From: Syntrophomonas sp. DTU019
GTDB taxonomy: Bacteria > Bacillota > Syntrophomonadia > Syntrophomonadales > Syntrophomonadaceae
Length of the DNA stretch: 64,000 nucleotides
Assembly (NCBI GenBank): GCA_001512785.1
Contig: LFSQ01000057.1
Location: 1-64,000, forward strand
Direction of reading: 5' to 3'
The position numbers were made by a program, and so were the translations under genes. Positions 26,746 through 34,626 of this stretch are shown here, one piece after another. Every line of letters begins with the position of its first letter. Position 1 is the stretch's first letter. Below the pieces are notes generated by a model, which made no database searches, had not been told where the DNA came from, and saw nothing but the letters and a program-made list of their open reading frames with translations.

Positions 26746-28038
26746 ATGTCGATATTGATTGAGAATGCCGCTATTCTGCCAATGACGGGAGAAAACAGTC
26801 TAATCCAAAAGGGCTACCTGATTATCAACAACGATATTATCGAGCACATCGGGGCTGGTGCAGCACCTCCGGGAAGCTATAGGCGGGTTATCGACGGCAG
26901 CGGGCAGGCAGTTTTGCCGGGCCTGATCAACACCCACACTCATGCCGCTATGACCCTGCTCAGGGGCTATGCCGATGACCTGCCCTTGATGGAGTGGCTC
27001 TCCACCAAGATCTGGCCGCTGGAAGCCAAACTCAATGGTGAGGATATTTATTGGGGCACCATGCTGGCCATAGCGGAAATGATCAAATCAGGTACAACCA
27101 CCTTCAATGATATGTACTTCTTCATGGATCAAGCTGCCCGTGCAGTGGAAGAATCAGGAATGCGCGCGCTTTTGAGCCGGGGCATGATCGGGGTTTCTCC
27201 GGAAAGCCAAATCGCCCTGGATGACAGCCGCAAGCTGGTGGAACAATGGCATGGGGCAGCCAGAGGTCGTATTCGCTTCGCGCTTGGACCCCATGCCCCC
27301 TATACTTGCCCCCCGGAATACCTGCAAAAAGTAGCCGCCCTGGCAGACGAGCTCGAGGTGGGCATACATATACATATCGCTGAAACCCGTCAAGAGGTGG
27401 AAGACATAGTAAAGCAATACGGCATGTCACCGGTCAGATTAATGCTGGCAAACGGTGTGTTCAAGCACCCCACCCTGGCGGCCCATTGTGTGCACCTTAA
27501 TGAGGATGACATCGCCATCCTGAAAGATTATCAGGTAGGGGTGGCCCACAACCCGGAAAGTAACATGAAGCTGGCCAGCGGCATCGCACCGGTGCCGGCT
27601 ATGCTTAAGGCCGGGATTGCAGTGGGATTGGGCACCGACGGGGCTTCCAGCAACAACAATCTGGATATGATACAGGAGATGCGCAGCTGTGCATTGCTGC
27701 ACAAGGTCAACAGCATGGATCCCACGGTTTTGCCTGCTTATCAGGCCCTGGAGATGGCCACCGCCCTGGGTGCCAAAGCCCTGGGGTGGGATGATGAGAT
27801 AGGGATGTTAAAACCCGGTTATAAAGCCGACCTGATTTTAATAGATCTCAATGCCGCTCATATGATTCCGCATTACGATATTGTGGCCAATATCGTCTAT
27901 TCGGCTCAGGCCGCAGATGTTGATACGGTGATAATCGACGGCCAGATCGTCATGGAAAACCGCCGGGTAACACAGTTTGATGAGCAAGAGGTCTTGGCTA
28001 AATGCCAGGCCCTGGCCCGCGATTTAATCGCCCGTTAG
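26746..28038 (+). CDS. mtaD: MTA/SAH/5'-deoxyadenosine deaminase
   Basis: A 430-residue amidohydrolase that removes the 6-amino group of adenosine analogues such as 5'-methylthioadenosine, S-adenosylhomocysteine or 5'-deoxyadenosine. Metal-site motifs are present in order: GLINTHTHAAMTLLRGYADD (HxH), HIHIAETRQEV, AAHCVHL and GTDGASSNNNLDM, which ends the active site. It is preceded by AAAAGGAGGCGAGG and lies 46 bp after the aldolase, so it is probably the fourth gene of the salvage operon. Its product, an inosine analogue, matches the 6-oxopurine-type residue seen in the phosphorylase encoded at the head of the operon. Confidence 0.92.
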   Translation: MSILIENAAILPMTGENSLIQKGYLIINNDIIEHIGAGAAPPGSYRRVIDGSGQAVLPGLINTHTHAAMTLLRGYADDLPLMEWLSTKIWPLEAKLNGEDIYWGTMLAIAEMIKSGTTTFNDMYFFMDQAARAVEESGMRALLSRGMIGVSPESQIALDDSRKLVEQWHGAARGRIRFALGPHAPYTCPPEYLQKVAALADELEVGIHIHIAETRQEVEDIVKQYGMSPVRLMLANGVFKHPTLAAHCVHLNEDDIAILKDYQVGVAHNPESNMKLASGIAPVPAMLKAGIAVGLGTDGASSNNNLDMIQEMRSCALLHKVNSMDPTVLPAYQALEMATALGAKALGWDDEIGMLKPGYKADLILIDLNAAHMIPHYDIVANIVYSAQAADVDTVIIDGQIVMENRRVTQFDEQEVLAKCQALARDLIAR

Positions 28039-28080
28039 CTTGGTATTAGAAGGGCTGACGGTTAAGAAAGGGGTAGCTGA

Positions 28081-28566
28081 TTGGTTCCAGTAGTATCATT
28101 TGTAGGTCATCACAATAGCGGTAAAACCACGGTTTTGGTAAAGGTAATCCACCATCTCACCCTTTGGAATATCCGTACCGCAGTAATAAAACATTCTCAG
28201 CACGGTTTTGATTTGCCGGTGGAAAAGGACTCCGAGCGTCTGTTCCACGCCGGTGCCGGTTTGGTATATGCTTCATCGCCCCATATGTCTTTGCGCTATC
28301 GACGGGAGGACAGCGAAAGGGATCTAAAGGATATATACGATGAGGTCAAGGCCTATGCCGACCTGGTGATCACTGAAGGTTATAAAACCGGACCATATCC
28401 CAAAATCGAGGTAGTACGCCAGGCTACCGGGGATCTCATAGCAGATCTTCCCAATCTTATCGCCCGTGTATCCGACTATAAGATCGATGGGCCGTATCCC
28501 TGCTTCGGTTTTGATGAGGATGTGGCCATAGCCAGTTTTATTGCGCGGAGATTTCGGCTTCTGTAA
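28081..28566 (+). CDS. mobB: Molybdopterin-guanine dinucleotide biosynthesis protein MobB
   Basis: A 161-residue P-loop GTPase that assists MobA in making the guanine dinucleotide form of the molybdenum/tungsten cofactor, the form used by formate dehydrogenases. It begins MVPVVSFVGHHNSGKTTVLVKVI (Walker A), and has AVIKHSQHGFDLPVEKDSERLFHAGA and VITEGYK, characteristic of MobB. The start is TTG after AAAGGGGTAGC. It follows mtaD by 42 bp and could be read from the same transcript, but by function it belongs with the formate dehydrogenase genes that converge on it. Confidence 0.94.
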   Translation: MVPVVSFVGHHNSGKTTVLVKVIHHLTLWNIRTAVIKHSQHGFDLPVEKDSERLFHAGAGLVYASSPHMSLRYRREDSERDLKDIYDEVKAYADLVITEGYKTGPYPKIEVVRQATGDLIADLPNLIARVSDYKIDGPYPCFGFDEDVAIASFIARRFRLL

Positions 28567-28584
28567 ATAGCCTAACAACAGATA

Positions 28585-28624
28585 AAGGTACAGGTGACGG
28601 TTTAAACCGTTATACCTGTACCTT
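28585..28624. terminator. Bidirectional terminator mobB / fdhE
   Basis: AAGGTACAGGT at the left pairs with ACCTGTACCTT at the right, and inside them ACGGT pairs with ACCGT, giving a long, slightly interrupted hairpin between two convergent genes. Weak T-rich sequence follows on the plus strand. Confidence 0.75.
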
Positions 28625-28638
28625 CTGCTTTTAGGGTT

Positions 28639-29487
28639 TTATTGAGCGATCCAGTCGTCGTTGTGATTGCTGTATCCTTTTTCTTCAGCGAGTAAATCCA
28701 GATAAATAGTCTGAATATTAGCCAGGAAAAGGTCAGTAGGCATGCCGGAAGGGCGCTCATCATAGGTTTTCAAATAGCCCCGGCATTTCTCACAGATATA
28801 TAACTGATTGGAAGCGTCATTTTCCACCGAGATATAATTTATTTTTCCTGGTTCATCATTCCCGCAATGCACACACTCAAGATAGCGGGTTTCCCACTCG
28901 GTAAAACAACGATCACAAAACATAAAACGCCTGCCGTCTTCAGCGCGCAGACGGCTGAAATGCGATTTACTGCCGCATATCGGGCATATGGTGGGTAAAT
29001 CCCAGTTTTGATAAGTATATTCGAAAATATCGGCCTGATACTGAGCAGCATAGATGCGCAAGAACGGTCTTATGGCATGATCCAGGACGAATATGAAAAG
29101 CTGGGGAGATATTTTCAATGACCGAGCTAATTCCTGTAAGTACTTCATATCCTGCTCTATCAGGCGGGTAATCAGCAGAGCATAGTCAAAACTGGAAAGC
29201 TGCTGCTGTATAGCCTCTAGACTGGCTGCGATATCGGGACGCTGTTCAATAAGAAATACCAGCAAATCAGCCAGCAGTTGCCGGTAACGCTCAGGGTCAA
29301 TTTCCAATCCGGTGATGGTGATCAAAGGACGACGATGTTTGGCAATTTTCCGCAAGGGTTCCTCCACCACTTGTGCCAGTTGCATGTTGGCCTGCAATTT
29401 GATTTGCTGCTCATTCTGCCAGGATTCCAGGCTGGAGAAAAACTCCAGGTAACCGTTAGGCAGCTGTACAGGTATATTACTCGGCAT
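28639..29487 (-). CDS. fdhE: Formate dehydrogenase accessory protein FdhE
   Basis: FdhE is a cytoplasmic protein needed for assembly of Tat-exported, respiratory-type formate dehydrogenases. The 282-residue protein has a helical N-terminal half and a C-terminal rubredoxin-like metal region with four CxxC motifs: CPIC, CDRC, CVHC and CEKC (in CPICGSKSHFSR to CEKCRGYLKTYDE). This matches the family well. It lies 96 bp after fdnI, and a strong terminator in the gap suggests it is made at a lower level or from read-through. Confidence 0.93.
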   Translation of the reverse strand: MPSNIPVQLPNGYLEFFSSLESWQNEQQIKLQANMQLAQVVEEPLRKIAKHRRPLITITGLEIDPERYRQLLADLLVFLIEQRPDIAASLEAIQQQLSSFDYALLITRLIEQDMKYLQELARSLKISPQLFIFVLDHAIRPFLRIYAAQYQADIFEYTYQNWDLPTICPICGSKSHFSRLRAEDGRRFMFCDRCFTEWETRYLECVHCGNDEPGKINYISVENDASNQLYICEKCRGYLKTYDERPSGMPTDLFLANIQTIYLDLLAEEKGYSNHNDDWIAQ

Positions 29488-29538
29488 CTTGATTCACTCC
29501 TCTAATAAAAACCTGATAATTATCCTTATCATTAAGAG

Positions 29539-29564
29539 AAAAGGGGGAGTAAGCTCCCCCTTTT
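29539..29564. terminator. Perfect 11-bp terminator between fdnI and fdhE
   Basis: AAAAGGGGGAG (29539-29549) pairs exactly with CTCCCCCTTTT (29554-29564) around a 4-base loop, with T-runs on the exit side in both directions. Reading leftward it ends the fdnG-fdnH-fdnI message before fdhE. Confidence 0.9.
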
Positions 29565-29583
29565 AGCTGACGACCGGTAGTGC

Positions 29584-30330
29584 TTACTCCGCCTCCTTGG
29601 GCTTGCTATCATATTGTTCGAAAACCGGCAACCCCAGGACGGTTTTAGGCTTTTCTCCTGCCAGTTTGCCGTAAGTCTCTTCATACCAGATGGCATGGTG
29701 GTGCTTGGCCCAGTCTTCCCTGACGGTGCCTTTCCACATCCCCCAGAAGGATTCGCCTGAACCGGGGTGGAAAGAGCCCAGGTAAGCATGCATACAAACC
29801 ATTACGGTGGCAAAGATCATTGCCAGGTCATGGGTGGGATAGGCTATTCTCACCAAGCCAGCCGGGAAATAGGACGGGAACCACATGATATACCCGGATA
29901 TCATCAGAAGAAACACCATGAGCGGGGTTATCATGGAGTTGCCTTTTTCACCGCCATTGAAGCGGGTCTGCGGCGGAATGTTGACCTTGAAGCCAAAGAA
30001 CTCCAATGGGAACAAAACCAGGAATTTTAGGTCATTAAAGCCAAAGCGCAGCAGGTCCACGATCCAGAGCAGAACTCCCCGGAAACCAAAAATAAATCCA
30101 AAACCGATTACCGCTGTCATGGCCAGACCTGAAATCCTGTGCACCCAGCCAGCTCCATAATAGCCGCCAAATATGAATGCCAACCAGTCAACGCTGTCCA
30201 GGAATAGGATTAGTCCAGTGAACAAACAGAGCAGAAAGGTCACGGTATGTCCCCAGTGGGTAAACCGGGCCAACCAGGTGAATCTTTCTACACGCGGTAC
30301 ATCATCCCGGTATTCTGGAAGTAATTGCAT
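29584..30330 (-). CDS. fdnI: Formate dehydrogenase cytochrome b subunit (gamma)
   Basis: A 248-residue membrane protein of the FdnI type that carries two haems b and passes electrons from formate to the quinone side of the membrane. Four hydrophobic helices are visible (about 28-50, 66-92, 127-150 and 160-180). Candidate haem ligands are the His residues in RFTHWGHT, WVHRISG and VMVCMHAYLG. The start ATG overlaps the stop of fdnH (TAATG). The C-terminal 60 residues are hydrophilic. With a quinone or another partner it would make this a membrane-anchored, outward-facing formate dehydrogenase. Confidence 0.93.
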   Translation of the reverse strand: MQLLPEYRDDVPRVERFTWLARFTHWGHTVTFLLCLFTGLILFLDSVDWLAFIFGGYYGAGWVHRISGLAMTAVIGFGFIFGFRGVLLWIVDLLRFGFNDLKFLVLFPLEFFGFKVNIPPQTRFNGGEKGNSMITPLMVFLLMISGYIMWFPSYFPAGLVRIAYPTHDLAMIFATVMVCMHAYLGSFHPGSGESFWGMWKGTVREDWAKHHHAIWYEETYGKLAGEKPKTVLGLPVFEQYDSKPKEAE

Positions 30331-31133
30331 TACTCATGACCTCCTTCCACAGGGTGTTCTTGGTGTTTGTTGGCCATCAACCGTGTAGTTACAAAACTGA
30401 GTGCAGAAGCTCCCAGGGCTACGGGGATTAACCAGCCAAAATATGGCTGTACCCAGTCCTGCCAGAAGTTGATGGTCCCATAGGTCTTGGGATTGACCGG
30501 CAGGCCGAATTTGTCAGGCGTATCGGTCAAGATATACAGTTTATTCAGGCCACCCAATTCATTGATGCCATAGATGGTGGCATTGGGATAGCCGTTGGCT
30601 TGCAGGTATTTAACCCGTTCACGGGCATACTCGATAAGCTCATCCCTATCCCCAAACTTAAGGGCACCCGGAGCACAGGTAGTAGCGCAAGCCGGTGCCA
30701 GGCCTTCAGTGACCCGGTCAGCGCACAGGGTGCACTTGGTGATCTTGTCTTCGCGCTTGCGGTGCTTGGGAACACCAAAGGGACAAGCATAGGTGCAATA
30801 CTGGCAGCCGATGCACTTGTCAGGATCATGAATGGTGGCGCCCCACTCAGTCTTGGTATAAGCCCCTCTGGGGCAGGCTTTCATGCAGGCAGCGTCAAAA
30901 CAGTGCATGCACTGGAACTTGGCAAAGTTCCAATCCACACCGTGAGCGGCATTGTCGACCTCATTCATCAAGACAATGGTGAAGGTGTCGCCGTCAGTAT
31001 CCTCATGGGTCTGATAATTGCCCTTAAACGGCTTGATGGAAGCCGGAAGCTGATTCCAGTTCTTACAGGCTACCTGGCAAGCACGACAGGCGGTGCATAT
31101 GCTGCTATCATACAGATTTGTCATATTTGCCAT
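30330..31133 (-). CDS. fdnH: Formate dehydrogenase iron-sulfur subunit (beta)
   Basis: A 267-residue electron-transfer subunit with four ferredoxin-like [4Fe-4S] binding sites: CTACRACQVAC, CMHCFDAACMKACP, CIGCQYCTYACP and CTLCADRV...CATTCAPG. A single C-terminal membrane anchor (YFGWLIPVALGASALSFVTT) holds it to the membrane, as in FdnH. The frame extends back to 31157, but the ATG at 31131-31133 follows AAGGAGGG at ideal spacing; the ribosome-binding site lies inside the end of fdnG. There is no signal peptide, so it should be exported together with the Tat-bearing alpha subunit. Confidence 0.95.
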   Translation of the reverse strand: MANMTNLYDSSICTACRACQVACKNWNQLPASIKPFKGNYQTHEDTDGDTFTIVLMNEVDNAAHGVDWNFAKFQCMHCFDAACMKACPRGAYTKTEWGATIHDPDKCIGCQYCTYACPFGVPKHRKREDKITKCTLCADRVTEGLAPACATTCAPGALKFGDRDELIEYARERVKYLQANGYPNATIYGINELGGLNKLYILTDTPDKFGLPVNPKTYGTINFWQDWVQPYFGWLIPVALGASALSFVTTRLMANKHQEHPVEGGHE

Positions 31134-31135
31134 TG

Positions 31136-34100
31136 TTACGCCCTCCTTATGTCGCATAGAAATGCTTTATATTCCGGACACATGGTATTGGCGTCGCCGA
31201 TATGGGGAGTCAAGCGGTTGGCAATATCCCCGGTGGCATAGCCTTTGAAACCGAACTGCCACAGCATCCCGATCTGGTGAATTTCTTTACCGCCCACCTT
31301 AAAGGGCTTAAAGCGTTTGGTCACACAAGCCAGGGCTTCGATATCACCACGAGTGGTGGATACGATGACCTTGGAGCCGTTCTTTATCCCTTTCTCACGG
31401 GCCAGTTCTTCACTGAGCTCCACAAACATATTGGGCATCAACTCAGCCAACCAGGGCAAGTTGCGGGTTAAAGCGCCAGTCTGCCAGTGTTCAGTTACCC
31501 GGTAGGTGGTGGCGATAATCGGATACTGGTCAGATTTACCCTGTTTTTCTGGCTCCCACACCTTGGCAGCAGGATTCATAGGCTGTTTGTTGAGGATAGG
31601 CGGAACCGGAGATTCCCAGGGTTCGTAGTGCTCGGGGAACGGCCCATCCTTGAAGGAGTTCTTGGTACCAAAGATACAGCCTTTGCCTTCTGGACGCATG
31701 ATAAATGGATCTTTGAAGGCTGGTTTGTCCGGACCAGTAGTCTTAATGAAGTCAGGAACATCCCATCCTGTCCAGGCGCCTCCTCCCTCAGCAGCGGGAT
31801 CCCACCACACCAGACGGTCGGTATCGCCCGGCCAGGGGGTAACTCCATCCGGCTGTACCGAGCAGCGGTTGTAAACGATGCGGCGGTTCATCGGCCAGGC
31901 CCAGCCCCAGTTGGGGAACAGTCCCAGGCCGCTGGGGTCTTCTTTCTTGCGCAGCTGAGGTTTATAAACCATCTTGTCATCTTGCCAGGTGGTTGCCCCG
32001 CAATATACCCAGTTACCACAAGCGGTGGAGCCATCATCCTTCAGTTGAGCAAAGCCTTCGACTGGCCTGCCGGTGGCTACATTAAAGCCGCACATCTCGT
32101 TGGCCACTTTGAGGATATCGGGCTCTTCTTCACCGGGATGCCCGTCGTAATCCCAGGTCATATTGATAATGGGTTCATCTTCAGGGCGTGTGCTGCCAGC
32201 ATACAAGGCCTTTATGCGTTTGCCCAATTCATTGTATATCCAAAGATCTGCCTTGGCCTCGCCCACCGGATCGGCACCTTTCCAGCGGAACTGTACCCAG
32301 CGGCCGGTTTGGGAGGCGGTGCCTTCCTTTTCATATACTGCCGCTGCAGGCAGGAAGAATACCTCGGTAGCTATATCCTTGGGGGTTAAGCGCTGTACTT
32401 TGTCATTGTCTACAGCCCTTTCCCAGGCGGGATAGCTCCAGAACTCGGCGCTCTCATTGAGCCACAGATCGATGGAGACCAGCCATTTAAGCTTCGTCAA
32501 TGCGGTCTGTTCTTTATTTGCACTGGGGCCGCCGACAACCGGATTGGAGCCGTTGATAAACAGACCGTCGATTTCACCTTTATGCATGGCCTCGAACATG
32601 GCGATGTGTGAATAGTTCTTGTTTGGGTCGCGTTTGGGTATATAGTGATACGCAAAGTCATTGTCTTCGGTAGCGGCATCTCCATACCAGGCTTTCAACA
32701 GGCTGACAATCCATTTGGAGGTGTGAACTCGCCAACCCGAATACTTGATCCCGGAGGCAACCAAAGCCCTGAACTCGGCCAAATTGGTAAAGGGCAGTTT
32801 AGCCGCACCCGGGGTGGTAGTGCGGATATAGGAAATCAGATCTTTGTAGGCACTGCTTGCAGTAGGAGAATCAATGTATCCAGGCAAAATGTGGAACAAC
32901 AAGGCCATATCAGTTGCCCCTTGCACATTGTTCTCACCGCGCAGAGCGTTTATACCGCCACCGGCCCGGCCGACATTGCCCAGCAGCAGCTGTACTATCG
33001 CAAAAGACTTAACATTCTGGCTGCCCACGGTATGCTGGGTGATACCCATGGCATAGTTGATACAGCCGGTTTTGTCCGGAGCTCCGGTAGAGCAATATAA
33101 TTTCAGGACTTCCTCATATTTTTTCCTGGGACTGCCCGTGATGGAGCAAACCGTGTCGATATCGTAGCGGGAATAATGCTTCTTCAACAGCTGAAATACA
33201 CAGCGCGGATCCTGCAGGGTCGGATCCTGCATGATGTTTCCGTTTTCATCATACTTATAGTCCCAGGTGGTTGTATCGTATGCACCCTTGGCGGGGTCGT
33301 AACCGCTGAAGAGGCCATCCTGAAAATCAAAATCATCCCTGATTATGAAAGACGCATTGGTGTAATTCACCACATAGTCCTTATGATAGAGCTCATTGTC
33401 GATGATATATTTTATCATGCCCCCGATAAACGCAATGTCCGTGCCCGAACGTATAGGGCAATAAATATCTGCAATCGCAGAAGTTCTGGTAAAGCGGGGA
33501 TCCACATGAATGATTTTGGTCTGGCGCTTGGGATCAAACCTGCCTTTCAAAAGCCATTTCATGCCGATAGGATGATTCTCCGCCATGTTGCTGCCCATAA
33601 TCAGGGCCACATTAGTGTTCTTGAGGTCAATCATGTGATTGGTCATGACGCCCCGTCCAAATGCTGGTGACAAACCTGCCACCGTAGAGCTGTGTCAGAT
33701 ACGGGCCTGGGTTTCCAGATATACCACACCCAGGGAACGCATCATTTTAGACAGCAGATAACATTCCTCATTATCCAAGCCGGATCCGCCGACTGAGGCG
33801 ATCTTTTCAGTGCGGTTGACGATGATTTCGGAACCATCGTCTATTTTTTCCTTATGAATGAAACTTGCGTCACGGGTCTCCTTGATCCGCTTGGCAATCT
33901 CGTCCAACATCCAGTCCCATTCTTTTTCTTCCCACTTCTCACTACCAGGTGCGCGGTACAATGGTTTCTGAACCCTCTTAGGGTTGACCACCTGATGCCC
34001 GGTCTCAGGCTCATAGATTTCTCTGAGATTGAACATAGCTGCACCCTTTGGACAAGCGCAACCTTCATTGATTGGATTGTCAGGGTCGCCTACTACGCTC

Positions 34101-34324
34101 AGCAGTCTGACGAATTTACCTTCGGCATCCTTTTCAGAATACACGACCAGACCGCATCCAGAAGCACAATAGGGGCATACTGTCGGTACTGGGGTTACGT
34201 TTTTTATCCTTAGTTCCTTTATAGCCGCAGCAGTAGCCTGCATATCGAAACCGAGATCCAATACCGCAAAGCTGGCTGCGGTGCCACCGGCTATTTTCAG
34301 GAACTGACGACGCGTAACCTTCAT
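31136..34324 (-). CDS. fdnG: Selenocysteine formate dehydrogenase, catalytic subunit (Tat-exported)
   Basis: The catalytic subunit oxidises formate to CO2 at a bis-molybdopterin guanine dinucleotide (Mo or W) centre. One frame of 1063 codons, including the stop, is interrupted only by a TGA at 33695-33697 (residue 210), in the context ARI-Sec-HSSTVAGLS where formate dehydrogenases have their active-site Sec/Cys. The N-terminus is a Tat signal (TRRQFLKIAGG, RR at residues 5-6). A [4Fe-4S] site follows: C50, C53, C57 and probably C91 (CPYCASGC...CPKGAAMF). The molybdopterin domains have ENNVQGATDM and, C-terminally, the aspartate-decarboxylase-like fold. A gene caller would split it at 33682-33695 into two false proteins. 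It starts a fdnG-fdnH-fdnI operon; moeA lies upstream on the same strand. Confidence 0.96.
33666..33697 (-). promoter_or_regulatory. Sec UGA codon and bacterial SECIS hairpin
   Basis: Reading leftward, the UGA (33697-33695) is followed after exactly 11 bases by a 7-bp stem GGTGGCA / TGTCACC (one G-T wobble) closed by a GGTT loop (33683-33666). The stem length, GG(U) loop and 11-base distance match the fdhF SECIS of E. coli as I recall it (stem GGUUGCA, loop GGUC). SelB would bind this loop and deliver Sec-tRNA. The selA-selD genes are not in this window. Confidence 0.92.
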
Positions 34325-34626
34325 TCCATCCCCACTCTCCTTTCCCGTATTATTTTTGTACAGATTCTATTAAAGAATTATAGCTTCCTGCCGGGACTAT
34401 CGACATCCACCGTCTTACCGGGGTTGTTTATCTTTATATACCGGGTAAAACCATGGCCGTTACTGGTCGATACGCAGGATAAAGACTTTTCCCTCCCTTC
34501 AACGGCTTGTCGCTGCATTAAAAATAGTCCTAATACACCTTCTAATTATTTCGACAGAGAATTTTAAAATCCTTGCCGGGCTTTAACGGGTATTGCAATA
34601 TAACAATAATTTATACTAAATAAAGT
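34325..34626. other. Leader region of fdnG (302 bp)
   Basis: This gap lies between the end of moeA-PBP and fdnG, both leftward. It is non-coding and A+T-rich at its right end. GGAAAGGAGAG occurs a short way before the fdnG ATG. A CCCGGTA word occurs twice on the minus strand. I looked for a molybdenum-cofactor riboswitch and could not recognise one by eye. Its length suggests that fdnG has its own promoter. Confidence 0.5.

Noticed and set aside
31487-32389. 300-codon plus-strand frame
   Set aside because: It is antisense to fdnG and has no recognisable domain.
33683-33697. Frameshift or nonsense mutation that makes the formate dehydrogenase gene a pseudogene
   Set aside because: The frame is unchanged on both sides, the stop is TGA at the known Sec position, and a SECIS-type hairpin follows at the right distance.
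34325-34626. Molybdenum-cofactor or cyclic-di-GMP riboswitch in the fdnG leader
   Set aside because: The location is attractive, but I could not match conserved core bases or stems by eye.
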